Positions 1 to 10,270 of a stretch of 64,000 nucleotides of DNA are shown in pieces. The stretch comes from WHUA01 sp963711215. Its GTDB lineage: Bacteria; Pseudomonadota; Alphaproteobacteria; UBA8366. Each line of letters begins with the position of its first letter. Positions within the stretch are counted from its first letter, which is position 1. The notes under the pieces are model-generated. The model was not told the origin of the DNA. It did no database searches and was given only the letters and a program-made list of their open reading frames with translations. Made by a program: the position numbers and the translations under genes. The DNA is taken from contig CAVQDH010000008.1 of the NCBI GenBank assembly GCA_963711215.1, positions 138,653 to 202,652 of the forward strand, written 5' to 3'.

Positions 1-2
1 AT

Positions 3-206
3 CCGATGGGACCGCTTGAGCTGGCCGACTTCATCGGGCTCGACACGTGCCTCTCGATCATGCAGGTGCTCTATGACGGTCTCGCGGATTCGAAATACCG
101 CCCCTGTCCGCTGCTGGTGAAATATGTCGAGGCCGGCTGGCTCGGCCGCAAGACCGGGCGCGGTTTCTACGATTACGGCGGAGAGAAGCCGGTTCCGACG
201 CGCTGA
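3..206 (+). CDS. 3-hydroxybutyryl-CoA dehydrogenase, C-terminal end (partial)
   Basis: Only the last ~67 residues lie in the window and the gene enters from the left edge. The visible part begins PMGPLELADFIGLD and ends with GRKTGRGFYDY, the hallmark C-terminal helix and closing motif of the 3-hydroxyacyl/3-hydroxybutyryl-CoA dehydrogenase family. The family oxidises 3-hydroxyacyl-CoA with NAD(P)+ in beta-oxidation or polyhydroxybutyrate and acetoacetyl-CoA metabolism. The N-terminal Rossmann domain is outside the window, so cofactor and exact substrate cannot be judged. The stop TGA is at 204-206. A second, different family member is found at 25548-26651. Confidence 0.85.
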   Translation, partial: PMGPLELADFIGLDTCLSIMQVLYDGLADSKYRPCPLLVKYVEAGWLGRKTGRGFYDYGGEKPVPTR

Positions 207-239
207 TCACAGCCGGCGGTTTCCGCGGGGTGGGCGGGA

Positions 240-764
240 ATGCACGACATTCGACGAATGACGCCCGGCGATGCGGCGGTCCGTCTCAACGGTCTGATCG
301 AGCTGCTTCATGACTCGGTCGGATCCGACGCATCGGTCGGCTTCCTCGCCACGCTGACTCCCGACGAGAACCGGGCCTATTGGCTGGATACGATCAGCGA
401 GGTGGAGCGCGGCAAGCGCTTGCTCCTGGTTGCCGATACCGCCGACGGCTCGGTGGCGGGCTCGGTCCAGCTGTCGCTGACGCTCAAGGCGAATGGCCGG
501 CACAGGGCGTCCGTCGAAAAGCTGATGGTCCACACACGCGCCCGCGGTCACGGACTCTCGCGCCGCCTCATGTCCGCGGTCGAGGCGGAGGCCGCCAAGA
601 GCGGGGTGACGCTGTTGATCCTGGATACGGAGGTGGGGAGCCTGGCTGACGGGATCTATCCGAAGCTGGGATATGTCCGCATCGGCGAGATCCCAGACTA
701 CGCCGCGTCGCCCGACGGGAGCCTTCGCGCCACGGCTTTTTACTATAAGGAATTGCCGGGCTGA
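240..764 (+). CDS. GNAT family N-acetyltransferase
   Basis: A 174-residue protein with the GNAT fold. The central strand and acetyl-CoA loop are seen as VEKLMVHTRARGHGLSRRLM (about residues 88-107), where RARGHGLS occupies the place of the usual R/Q-x-x-G-x-G/A motif. The later segment has LGYVRIGEIPDY, the common C-terminal strand. The family transfers acetyl from acetyl-CoA to an amine of a small molecule or protein. The substrate cannot be told from sequence. The gene ends inside the 3' end of the convergent tlpA-like gene (22-base overlap), so the two are transcribed toward each other. Confidence 0.8.
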   Translation: MHDIRRMTPGDAAVRLNGLIELLHDSVGSDASVGFLATLTPDENRAYWLDTISEVERGKRLLLVADTADGSVAGSVQLSLTLKANGRHRASVEKLMVHTRARGHGLSRRLMSAVEAEAAKSGVTLLILDTEVGSLADGIYPKLGYVRIGEIPDYAASPDGSLRATAFYYKELPG

Positions 765-1327
765 GCGGTCGCAGTTTTGGCAAGTTGCCTCCGGATCATG
801 GCCTTGGCGGCCGGCGAATCCCACTCGGCGGGACCGACGAGCGAGCCGATGAGCTTGCCGTTCCGGTCGATAAGATAGGAGGACGGCATGCCGTGCAGGC
901 CGAAGGCGCGTGCTAGCGCCATCTGCCGGTCCGCATGGATGCCGAGGTGCTTCAGGCCGTGCTTCTCCAGGAACGGGCCGGCGACGGCGGCGCCCCGCCT
1001 GTCTTCGTTGATCGTGAGCACGGTGAAATCCTTGCCCCCGAGCGCGGCTTGAAGGCGATCGAGGGACGGCATCTCCTCGATGCAGGGACCGCACCAGGTG
1101 GCCCAGAAGTTGACGAGCAGGGCGCGCCCCTTGAAATCTGCGAGCGTGACTTCCTTCCCCGCCGCGTCGAGGAAGCGGGTTTCCGGCACTGGCAGGGGCG
1201 GATCGTTGAGGGTAAATTGCTCCATTCCGCCGGCCTTTGCCGGCTCCGCGCCGGAACGCCCGGGCGCCGTGGCTGCCAGCATCAAGGCAGCGGCAAGAAA
1301 GGTCGATATGATAAGAGTTTGCTTCAT
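743..1327 (-). CDS. tlpA: TlpA-family thiol:disulfide oxidoreductase
   Basis: A 194-residue exported thioredoxin-like protein. Residues 1-27 form a signal peptide or anchor with a Leu/Ala-rich core. The redox motif WCGPC is at about 78-82 inside VNFWATWCGPC, and the cis-Pro loop is GMPSSYLID. The TlpA family reduces periplasmic disulfides, classically during cytochrome oxidase copper-site and cytochrome c maturation. It is divergent from argH, with only 24 bases between the two start codons; tlpA beside argH is common in Alphaproteobacteria. Its 3' end overlaps the convergent acetyltransferase gene. Confidence 0.88.
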   Translation of the reverse strand: MKQTLIISTFLAAALMLAATAPGRSGAEPAKAGGMEQFTLNDPPLPVPETRFLDAAGKEVTLADFKGRALLVNFWATWCGPCIEEMPSLDRLQAALGGKDFTVLTINEDRRGAAVAGPFLEKHGLKHLGIHADRQMALARAFGLHGMPSSYLIDRNGKLIGSLVGPAEWDSPAAKAMIRRQLAKTATAQPGNSL

Positions 1328-1351
1328 CGCTTCAGCGGTCCGTGGTGCGTC

Positions 1352-2735
1352 ATGACTACCAATAGCATGTGGGGCGGGCGTTATGCATCCGGTCCGTCGG
1401 CCGTCATGGAGCAGATCAACGCGTCGATCGATTTCGACCGCCGGCTGTTCGCCCAGGACATCGCCGGATCAGTGGCGCATTGCCGCATGCTGGTCGACCA
1501 GGGCCTGATCTCCGCCGAGGACGGCGCGGCCATCCAGACGGGCCTGCACCACATCCTCAAGGAGATCGAGGCGGGCAGCTTCGAATTCAAGACCGCGCTC
1601 GAGGATATCCATCTCAACATCGAGGCGCGGCTCGCCGAGCTGATCGGCGACGCGGCCGGCCGGCTGCATACCGCGCGCAGCCGCAACGACCAGGTCGCGA
1701 CCGATTTCCGCCTCTGGGTGCGCGACGCGATCGACGGTCTCGACGAGCAGTTGAAAGCGCTGCAGGCGGCCTTGATCGAGAAGGCCGAAGCTTATGCCGC
1801 AACCGTAATGCCGGGCTTCACCCATCTGCAGCCGGCGCAGCCGGTGACCTTCGGGCACCATCTGCTGGCCTATGTGGCGATGGCCGGGCGCGATCGCGGC
1901 CGACTCGCGGACTGCCGGCGTCGGGTGAACGAATCGCCCCTGGGCGCGGCCGCGCTGGCGGGCACGTCCTTCGCGATCGATCGCCATGCTACCGCCAAGG
2001 CGCTCGGCTTCGACGCGGCCGATGGAGAACTCGATCGACGCGGTCTCCGCCCGCGATTTCGCGCTCGAATTCCTGGCGGCGCTGTCGATCGCGGCGGTGC
2101 ATCTGTCGCGCTTCGCCGAGGAGATCGTGCTCTGGTGCACGCCGCAGTTCGGCTTCATCCGCCTTTCGGATGCCTATACGACCGGCTCGTCGATCATGCC
2201 GCAGAAGCGCAACCCGGACGCGGCCGAGCTGGCGCGCGCGAAGGCGGGCCGCATCACGGGCGCGCTGGTCGGCCTCTTGATCGTGCTGAAGGGGCTGCCG
2301 CTCGCCTATGGCAAGGACATGCAGGAGGACAAGGAGCCGGTCTTCGATGCCGCTGACAGCCTGTCGCTGGCGCTGGCGGCAATGACCGGCATGGTCGCCG
2401 ACATGGAGATCGACCCGAAGGCGATGAAGCGGGCGCTCGCCGACGGCTTTCCGACGGCGACCGACCTCGCCGACTGGCTGGTGCGGGTGCTGGGTATGCC
2501 GTTCCGCCGCGCCCATCACGTGACCGGGCGGATCGTGGCGCTGGCGGAACAGCAGGGGTGTCAGCTCGCGGATCTGCCGCTCGATGCGATGCAGCAGGTG
2601 GAAGCCGGGATTTCCAAGGATATATATTCCGTATTGAGCAGCGAGGCATCGGTCGACAGCCGGACCAGCTTCGGCGGCACCGCGCCGGCGCGCGTGCGAG
2701 AAGCGGCCAAGGCGGCAAGGGAGCGATATCTGTGA
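1352..2735 (+). CDS. argH: Argininosuccinate lyase (one frameshift)
   Basis: Cleaves argininosuccinate to arginine and fumarate, the last step of arginine synthesis. The start ATG at 1352 gives MWGGRYASGPS near the N-terminus, followed by the family signatures TARSRNDQVATDFRLW and TGSSIMPQKRNPDAAE, the latter holding the catalytic serine loop. The reading frame breaks near 2015. Before it the frame reads KALGFD; after it the next frame continues RPMENSIDAVSARDFALEFL exactly as the family requires. Removing one G near 2015 restores about 461 codons, the usual length. The 3' end overlaps the following small lipoprotein gene (GTGA). Cytoplasmic homotetramer in the family. Confidence 0.93.
2012..2018 (+). 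other. Frame break in argH
   Basis: The sequence GACGCGGCCGATGGAG must be read as GAC-CGG-CCG-ATG-GAG to continue the ArgH family sequence, so one base is extra at about position 2015. The next three frame breaks, in lysA, are also single extra bases. Confidence 0.75.
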
Positions 2736-2863
2736 AGCGATTGATCCTCGCCCTGAGTGTCCTTCTCTTGGTCACCGGGGCACTGGCCGCCTGCGGCAAA
2801 AAGGGACCGCCCGAAGCACCGGGGAAAAATGAGTACCCGAGAAAGTATCCGGCAGAGTCATGA
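2732..2863 (+). CDS. lptM: Small LptM/YifL-like lipoprotein
   Basis: A 43-residue lipoprotein starting at GTG 2732, which overlaps the argH stop, and ending TGA 2863 in an ATGA overlap with lysA. It has a basic start (KR), a hydrophobic core and the lipobox LAAC directly followed by GKKGPPEAP. The CGKKGPP signature is that of the LptM/YifL family. In E. coli LptM helps the LPS translocon LptD-LptE reach its oxidised state. Position between argH and lysA is conserved in Proteobacteria. It is easily missed because it is so short and starts with GTG. Confidence 0.82.
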   Translation: MKRLILALSVLLLVTGALAACGKKGPPEAPGKNEYPRKYPAES

Positions 2864-4158
2864 ACCATTTCGAGTACCGTGACGGAGAGCTGTTCGCCGA
2901 GGACGTGGCGATCGCGCGCATCGCCGATGCCGTCGGCACGCCGTTCTACTGCTATTCGACGGCGACGCTGACGCGGCACTACCGGGTCTTCGCCGACGCC
3001 CTCGCCGATCTGAAGCCGATGATCTGCTTCGCCCTCAAGGCCAACGGCAACCTGGCGGTGGTCAAGACGCTGGCGGATCTCGGCGCCGGCGCCGACGTGG
3101 TGTCGGAAGGGGAACTGCGGCGCGCGCTGGCCGCGGGCGTGCCGCCGGCGCGCATCATCTATTCCGGCGTCGGCAAGACGCAGGCGGAGCTGGCGGGCGC
3201 CGTCGATGCCGGCGTCCACCAGATCAACGTCGAATCCCTGCCCGAGCTGGAAGACGCTTTCGGATGTCGCCGTCGGGCGCGGCGCGGTCGCCGACATCGC
3301 CATCCGCGTCAACCCGAACGTGGACGCGGAAACCCACCACAAGATCTCGACCGGCCGCAAGGAGGACAAGTTCGGCATCGGCATCGACGACGCGCCGGCG
3401 GCCTACGACCGGGCGGCGCAGCTGCCCGGCGATCAATCCGGTCGCGGTCGCCGTTCATATCGGCTCGCAGCTCACCAGCCTGAAGCCGTTCCGGGCGGCG
3501 TTCCTGCGGGTTGCGGAGCTGGTGCAGGCCTTGCGGGCGCGCGGCCATACGATCAGCCGGCTGGACCTCGGCGGCGGGCTCGGCATTCCCTACAAGGACG
3601 AGACGCCGCCGCCGCCCGCGGACTACGCGGCCGTCGTGCGCGAGACCGTCGGCGGCCTGGGCTGCGCGCTCGCCTTCGAGCCGGGGCGCCTGCTGGTCGG
3701 CAATGCCGGTATCCTCGTCAGCCGCGTCATCTATATCAAGGAAGGCCACGACCGCCGCTTCGTCATCGTCGACGCCGCGATGAACGATCTCATCCGTCCG
3801 GCGTTGTACGAACTCGTATCATGCGCTGCTGCCCGGCCGGGCGCCCGCGCCGGGCGCAGTCCTGGAGCCGGCGGATATCGTGGGGCCGATATGCGAGACC
3901 GGCGATACCTTCGCCGTCGCCCGGCCCGTGCCGCCGCTGGTAACCGGAGATTTACTGGCTTTCGCCACGGCCGGTGCCTACGGTGCCGTGATGGCCTCGA
4001 CCTACAACGCCCGGCCGCTGGTGCCGGAAGTGCTGGTAAACGGCGCCGGATATGCCGTTGTGCGAAAGAGGCAATCCTACGATGCGCTGTTGGCGCTCGA
4101 CAGTTTCGCCGATTGGCAGGATGATCAACCGACTGTCGATCGCCGGAGAACCGGATGA
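2860..4158 (+). CDS. lysA: Diaminopimelate decarboxylase (three frameshifts)
   Basis: PLP enzyme of fold type III that converts meso-diaminopimelate to lysine. In order the sequence shows ICFALKANGN (PLP lysine), GADVVSEGELRRAL, HIGSQL, LDLGGGLGIPY, a phosphate-binding FEPGR and C-terminal GPICETGDTFA with the substrate cysteine. These blocks lie in different frames. Breaks are near 3252, 3427 and 3809, each fixed by removing one base, and the total span of 1299 bases is divisible by three. Restored length is about 432 residues, normal for LysA. Translationally coupled by ATGA overlaps to lptM upstream and to the TIGR02302 gene downstream. Confidence 0.9.
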
Positions 4159-6752
4159 GCCAAACCGATAGAGCCGATAGCGGCATGCGGGTGGGCCAAG
4201 GGACAGGGTCCGATCTTTCCGCTTTGCCGCCGTGGCGCGCCGACCTCTCCTGGGCAGCGTTGCTCTGGGAGCGGCTGTGGCTGGCGCTTTGGCCGAGCCT
4301 CGGCCTGATCGGCTTTTATCTGCTGCTGGCATTATCGGGACTGCCGCAGGCCCTGCCGGGCTGGGCGCACGCCGGGCTCCTGGCGGCGTTCGTGCTGGCG
4401 CTGGCGGTGAGCCTCTGGTGGGCTTTCCGGTCGCTGCGGCTGCCGAGCCGGCATGCCGCCCTTCGCCGCATCGAGCGGGTCAACGATCTGGAACATCGGC
4501 CGCTCGAATCGCTCGAAGACACGCTCGGTACCGGCCATGAAGACGCAGCGGCGCGCTCCCTCTGGCAGCTGCATCAGGCGCGGCTGCGCGCGGCCGTGGC
4601 TCGTCTCCGGGTCGGCTGGCCGCAGCCCGGCCTGATCCGACGCGATCCCTATGCGCTTCGCGTCGGCCTCGGGGTTGCGCTGATCGCGGCCTTCGCCGCG
4701 ACCGGCGACGAGGCGTGGGAGCGCATCCGCAATGCCTTTAATCCGGACATCGGCGGCATGGCGGCGGCGGCGCCGGTGAAGCTGGACGCGTGGATATCGC
4801 CGCCGGAATATACCCGCCAGGCGCCGGTATTCCTGACCCGCGACGAGCATGACGGCGTGCCGCCCGCGGCGACCCCCGCCGAGATCAAGGTGCCGGAGGG
4901 CAGTAAGCTGGTGCTGCGCCTGAGCGGCGGCCGGGACGCGCCGCAGCTGGTCATGCCCAATGTCAAGAAAGCGCTCGACGTGGAAGAAAAGGGCGGTTTT
5001 CATCTCGAAGAGACGTTGGTGAAAAGCGGCCATGTCTCGGTCATGCAGAACGACCGCGAGCTGGCCGGCTGGAATATCGCCGTCATTCCCGACGAGCCGC
5101 CGACCGTCGAGTTCACGCATGACCCCGGCCCGACCGCACGCAAGTCGCTGCGCATCGATTTCGCGGCGCATGACGACTACGGCGTCGAAAAGGTGGTGGC
5201 GAAGATCATCGGGTCGAGCGCCCTTGATCCGAGTTCGACCATGGCGAAGCTGGTGCCGACGGAAATCGAGCTGACGCTCCCCGGGCAGAAGCTGCGCGAC
5301 ATCAAGGCGACGAGCTTTCACGACCTGACCCCGCATCCCTGGGCCGGGCTGCCGGTGAACCTGCAGCTGATCGCGCAGGACGCGGTCGGGCAACTGGGCG
5401 TCAGCAAGGCGATCCAGGTGGTTCTGCCCGAGCGCGTCTTCACGCATCCCGTGGCGCGCGCGATCATCGACCAGCGCCGCCAGCTTGCGCTCGCTCCGGA
5501 GAAAAACCGGGGACGCGTCGCCGCGATGCTCGAGATCATCGCCTGGGAGCATGAGCGCTATGGCGACGATTTCGTCGTCTTCATGGCGCTGACATCCGCG
5601 ACCCAACGCTTGGGCCCGGGCTACGAAGATACGGCGGAGCAGTTAGCCGGCGTTCTGAAACTGCTGTGGGATACGGCGCTGCGCATCGAGGACGGCACGC
5701 TGTCGCTGAGCGAACAATCCCTGCGCGACGCGCAGCAGGCGCTGCAGGACGCCCTCTCGAACAACAAGACGACGGACGCCGAGCTCGAGAAGCTGATGCG
5801 CGACTTCGAGAAGGCGCTCGACGAGTACATGAAGTCCCTCGCGGAGATGATGCGCAACAATCCGGATCTGCAGCGGCAGCTTCCCCAGATCGATCCGCGC
5901 GCCATGATGCTGAGCCGCGAAGACCTCAAGAAGATGATGGATCAGATCCGTGATCTGGCGCGCAGCGGCCAGCGCAACGCGGCGCGCGAGATGCTGTCGC
6001 AGCTGCAGCAGATGCTCGAAAACCTGCGCATGCGGCGCTTTGCGCAGCCGAACCAGCAGCAACAGCAAGCGATGAAGATGCTGAACGACCTGCAGGATAT
6101 CATCAAGCAGCAGCAGCAGCTTCTCGACAAGACCTTCCGCGAGGCGCAGAAGCGCGGCCAGATGCGCGGCGGCAACCCGTCGCAGATGTTCCCGCCGAAC
6201 ATGCTGCCGCCGGGGCTGCAGCCGCAACCGCCCGGCAACCAGGAATCGTCCCCGCTCTCGAACGAATCCCAGACGCAGGAAGCGCTGCGCCGGCGCCTGG
6301 GCGAGCTGATGCGCCAGTTGGGCGACCTGTCGGGCAATATTCCCCGCCCGCTCGGCCGGGCCGAGCGCTCGATGCGGCAATCGACGGACCAGCTGAGCGA
6401 GGGGCAGGCGGGTCAGGCTGTGCCGCCGCAGACCGAGGCAATCGACCAATTGCAGCAGGGCGCGCGCGCCGCGACGCAGCAGCTGATGCGGCAGCTCAGC
6501 CGGGGCGGCGTGATGCGGCGGCCGGGCCCGGGCGAGCCGGTCGGCGACGCGCCCGACCGCGATCGTGACCCGTTCGGGCGGGACGCCGAGAATGCCGGCC
6601 GGGGCATGAATACCGAGGAAGTCAAGATCCCGGATCGCGACAAGGTGCAGGAAGCGCGCCGCATCCGCGACGAATTGCGCCGCCGCGCCGCCGAGCGGGC
6701 GCGGCCCGCGCCGGAGCTCGACTATATCGACCGGCTATTGCGCCAGTTCTAG
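4155..6752 (+). CDS. TIGR02302 family large membrane protein
   Basis: An 865-residue protein starting in an ATGA overlap with lysA. Two hydrophobic segments lie near residues 40-90 and a third near 170-190. A long soluble part follows, with beta-rich sequence (about 200-430) and then a helical, Gln/Met/Arg-rich, low-complexity stretch (about 500-865), including QPNQQQQQAMKMLND and QQQQ runs. Length, topology and position after lysA match the alphaproteobacterial TIGR02302/DUF4175 family, whose function is not established. The Gln-rich helices suggest coiled-coil or assembly contacts, which is inference only. Confidence 0.8.
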   Translation: MSQTDRADSGMRVGQGTGSDLSALPPWRADLSWAALLWERLWLALWPSLGLIGFYLLLALSGLPQALPGWAHAGLLAAFVLALAVSLWWAFRSLRLPSRHAALRRIERVNDLEHRPLESLEDTLGTGHEDAAARSLWQLHQARLRAAVARLRVGWPQPGLIRRDPYALRVGLGVALIAAFAATGDEAWERIRNAFNPDIGGMAAAAPVKLDAWISPPEYTRQAPVFLTRDEHDGVPPAATPAEIKVPEGSKLVLRLSGGRDAPQLVMPNVKKALDVEEKGGFHLEETLVKSGHVSVMQNDRELAGWNIAVIPDEPPTVEFTHDPGPTARKSLRIDFAAHDDYGVEKVVAKIIGSSALDPSSTMAKLVPTEIELTLPGQKLRDIKATSFHDLTPHPWAGLPVNLQLIAQDAVGQLGVSKAIQVVLPERVFTHPVARAIIDQRRQLALAPEKNRGRVAAMLEIIAWEHERYGDDFVVFMALTSATQRLGPGYEDTAEQLAGVLKLLWDTALRIEDGTLSLSEQSLRDAQQALQDALSNNKTTDAELEKLMRDFEKALDEYMKSLAEMMRNNPDLQRQLPQIDPRAMMLSREDLKKMMDQIRDLARSGQRNAAREMLSQLQQMLENLRMRRFAQPNQQQQQAMKMLNDLQDIIKQQQQLLDKTFREAQKRGQMRGGNPSQMFPPNMLPPGLQPQPPGNQESSPLSNESQTQEALRRRLGELMRQLGDLSGNIPRPLGRAERSMRQSTDQLSEGQAGQAVPPQTEAIDQLQQGARAATQQLMRQLSRGGVMRRPGPGEPVGDAPDRDRDPFGRDAENAGRGMNTEEVKIPDRDKVQEARRIRDELRRRAAERARPAPELDYIDRLLRQF

Positions 6753-6811
6753 GCGCCACGATCGGGCCGCGTGGGCGCGGCCGGCGGCAATCCCTGTTCG
6801 ATCAATGTTGA

Positions 6812-7775
6812 TCAGTGACCTTCCGGCTTTGCAGCCGTGGCGTCCTGCGGCGCGGCTGCCGGCTTGGCGCTTGCGACCGGCAGGCCCGATCGCGTGAAGG
6901 TAATGTCAAGGCTCTCCGCGCTGCTTGGCGGATTGCGGAACTCCGTGCGGTACTGCGCCGTCTCGCCCGGCTTGATGCGCGATTTTGCCGCCGTGAACGT
7001 CCAGATCTGCAATTCCTTCCCCTGCTTATCGAGCAGGGCGCCGCGCATCAGCGGCACGTCGACCGCCTCGCTGGAGATGTTCCGGATATCACCTTCGACG
7101 ATCAGGATCTGGTCGTTGCCGTCGACTTCCTTGGTCGGCTTGGGCTCGACGATCTGCAGTCCCCGGCCTAGGACCGCCGGCTCCATGCCGACCATCGCAT
7201 AAAGGCGCTGGGTGGCTGGAAGCCAGATCATCACCTTCTGCTTCATGAAGATGGCGACGCTGGCCACACCCGAAATCAGCAGCACGAGGGCAAATAGCGA
7301 AACGACCTTCGCGGCGCGATTGCGTGGCTTACGGACTGCCGGCCGCGGCTTTCGGGCTGCGCGCGGCGTCTCGTCGGCGTCCGGCGAGGGCGCTCCTTCG
7401 GCGGACGCTGCCTCGTCGGTCCCGGCATCGGCGCTATCGCGCGGCTCCGGCGATTCGGCCGAGGCGGCGGCGGCTTCCGCTGGCGGCTGCTGCGGCTCTG
7501 CCTCGCCCTCGGCCAGCTGCTCCGCGAAAGCCCTGGGTTCTACGCCAGCCTCTGCGGCCGGCGCTGCCGACGGCTCCGGTGCGGCCGGGGCCGCTTCCGG
7601 CGGCGCGGCGGGCGTTTCTGCCGGGGGGGGGCGGCGCAATATCTTCGGGCGTACCGTCCGGATTGGCATGCCACCGGTGCGCGCATTTGCTGCACTTGAC
7701 CGTACGTCCCGTCGGGCCGAGGGCCTCGGATTTGATGTTGAAGCTGGCCCCGCAGCTCGGGCAAGAGATAATCAT
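6812..7775 (-). CDS. MJ0042-type zinc-ribbon/DUF3426-like membrane protein (frameshifted at a G9 run)
   Basis: The N-terminus (start 7775) reads MIISCPSCGASFNI and then CSKCAHRW, the CxxC...CxxC finger of MJ0042 zinc-ribbon proteins. A Pro/Ala/Glu-rich linker of about 110 residues follows, then one transmembrane helix (VVSLFALVLLISGVASVAIF) and a C-terminal beta-rich domain (EGDIRNISSEAVDVPL) like DUF3426. The first 50 codons and the rest are in different frames. They meet at a run of nine G (7623-7631 on the plus strand), so a one-base homopolymer error or slippage breaks the frame. The position, divergent from ftsE, is common in Alphaproteobacteria. Function is unknown. Confidence 0.75.
7623..7631. 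repeat. Homopolymer run of nine G inside a coding region
   Basis: Nine consecutive G on the plus strand (nine C in the coding sense) encode the proline run between the zinc finger and the linker of the zinc-ribbon protein. The two halves of the gene join in frame only if the run is one base longer or shorter modulo three. It is a candidate for sequencing error or for slipped-strand phase variation. Confidence 0.8.
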
Positions 7776-8000
7776 TACGTGGGGAATCCGGCCTCAGCGG
7801 TTTTGCCCTTGATCGCGGCGTGAGTTTAAGGGGTCGCGAGTCGGGTTGCAAGAACGCTGGTTCTTTACGCAGACGGTCCGGCGTGCCATGTTTGCGCCGG
7901 TTTTGAATTGTCGGCGGGTCGCATGCCGCACGCATGGCTAATGCGTTAACGGCAGACGGGACGTAAAAGCCGGCTCGAAGAAGACAGGTGTCGGGAACAG

Positions 8001-8671
<671 letters not shown>

Positions 8672-8675
<4 letters not shown>

Positions 8676-9559
8676 GCCGTCCGCCGCCGCTCCTGCCGCT
8701 GTCGAAAGAGCCTTCGACGCGATTGCTGCCCTGGATCATCGGCGTGACGGTGTATCTCGCCGTCCTGATTTTCGCCGGCGCGCTGCTGTTGGCGGACTCC
8801 GCGGTCAGCTGGGATCGAGAGATAACCGCCGGCTTCACGGTGCAGGTGCCGCCGCTCGAAGGCGGCGATGCGGCCGCGATCGAGCATCGCGTCGCCGACG
8901 CGGTGAAAATCCTGCAGGATACGCCGGGCGTGCAAACGGTGAAGGCCATTTCGCCGGACGTGACCGCGCGCGAGCTCGAGCCCTGGCTCGGCCCCAATAT
9001 CGAGGCGCATGATCTTCCCCTGCCTCGCGTCATCGAGGTTCGGTTCGCCGAACGGGCCGCCGTCGATGTCCAGGCGCTGACCGATAAGCTGGAGAAGGCG
9101 GTGCCTGGCGCGGTCCTGGACAGCCACGAGTACTGGCGCAATCAGATCATCACCCTGGTTCGCGGCCTCGAGTCGCTGGCGACCATCGCCATCGCCTTGA
9201 TTGGCTTTACCGCGATGGCGGCGGTCATCTTCACCACCCGCAGCAGCGTCGCGATCCAGCGGGACGTCATCGAAGTGCTGCATCTGATTGGCGCGACGGA
9301 CGACTACGTGGCGCAGGAGTTTCAGCGACAGGCTTTTCGCATATCCTTGAGCGGCAGCACGGCCGGCACGGTGCTCGCGCTCCTGACGCTGTTTCTCCTG
9401 GGGCGGATGGCGGCGAATCTCGATACGGCGCTGATGCCGGATCTGTCGCTGCAGACCTGGCAGACGGTGTTGCTCTGGGGCGTCCCGCTGTTCGCCTGCC
9501 TGATCGCAACGATAACGGCGCGCCGCACCGTGCTGGGCGCGCTGCGCCGGATGCCTTGA
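8672..9559 (+). CDS. ftsX: Cell division membrane protein FtsX
   Basis: A 295-residue integral membrane protein coupled to ftsE by ATGA. The first membrane helix spans about residues 18-43. A periplasmic domain (about 45-165) follows, with VQVPPLEGGDAAAIEHRV. Three further helices lie near 170-190, 225-250 and 268-285. This four-helix plan with one large periplasmic loop is that of FtsX, which transmits FtsE ATPase activity to murein hydrolase activators. The sequence IEVLHLIGATDDYVAQEFQ is the typical intracellular loop. Confidence 0.93.
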
Positions 9560-9634
9560 GACGATGGCGGGTTCCGGGACAGCGGTCCTCATCTGTGTCG
9601 GCGCTGGCAGCGTTTCGGTAATGGCTGGTTGGGC

Positions 9635-10270
9635 ATGAACGCATCGAGAAGGCGCACGAGACCTGGGACACGGCGGCGCGTGCTCGCCGTGCTCGGCGCC
9701 GCGCTCGTCTCCGCGTGGGTTGCCGGGCTGTTCGTCTTCGCCGACAGCATTCCGCGCCATCCGCAGCAATCGCGTGAGAAGACGGACGCCATCGTCGTGC
9801 TGACCGGCGGGACGTTGCGGCTGGAGCAGGGGCTGTCGCTGCTTTCGCAGAACATGGCGAAGAAGCTGTTCGTGTCGGGCGTGCATCGCGGGGTCGACGT
9901 GCAGCAGCTGATCGACCGGTCGCGCCGCTCGCCGGAAATGATCGACTGCTGCATTGTGCTCGGCTACGCCGCCGATCATACGGCGGGAAACGCGACGGAA
10001 ACGGCGGAATGGATGAGCAAGCAGGGGTACAAATCGCTGCGGCTGGTCACGGCGAGTTACCACATGCCGCGCAGCTTGATCGAATTCCGCTACGCGATGC
10101 CGAAGGTTCAGATCATTCCCAACCCGGTCTTTCCGGAGAACGTGAAGGTGGATGAATGGTGGCGTTGGCCGGGCACGGCGACGTTGATCGTCGGCGAATA
10201 CAATAAGTATCTGGTTGCCGCCGCGCTTCATCGCATGGAAGAGGTGTTGTTCGGGGGAATCGGTCGATGA
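9635..10270 (+). CDS. YdcF/SanA/ElyC-family (DUF218) membrane protein
   Basis: A 211-residue protein with one N-terminal membrane helix (about 14-32) and a DUF218 domain. Motifs include DAIVVLTGGTLRLEQGLSLL, KLFVSGVHRGVD and RLVTASYHMPRSLIEFR, all typical of the YdcF/SanA/ElyC superfamily. E. coli ElyC and SanA affect envelope integrity; the biochemical activity is not settled. The ATG at 9635 is chosen over a TTG two codons upstream. The stop overlaps the plsC start (ATGA), and the position after ftsEX suggests an envelope role. Confidence 0.85.
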   Translation: MNASRRRTRPGTRRRVLAVLGAALVSAWVAGLFVFADSIPRHPQQSREKTDAIVVLTGGTLRLEQGLSLLSQNMAKKLFVSGVHRGVDVQQLIDRSRRSPEMIDCCIVLGYAADHTAGNATETAEWMSKQGYKSLRLVTASYHMPRSLIEFRYAMPKVQIIPNPVFPENVKVDEWWRWPGTATLIVGEYNKYLVAAALHRMEEVLFGGIGR

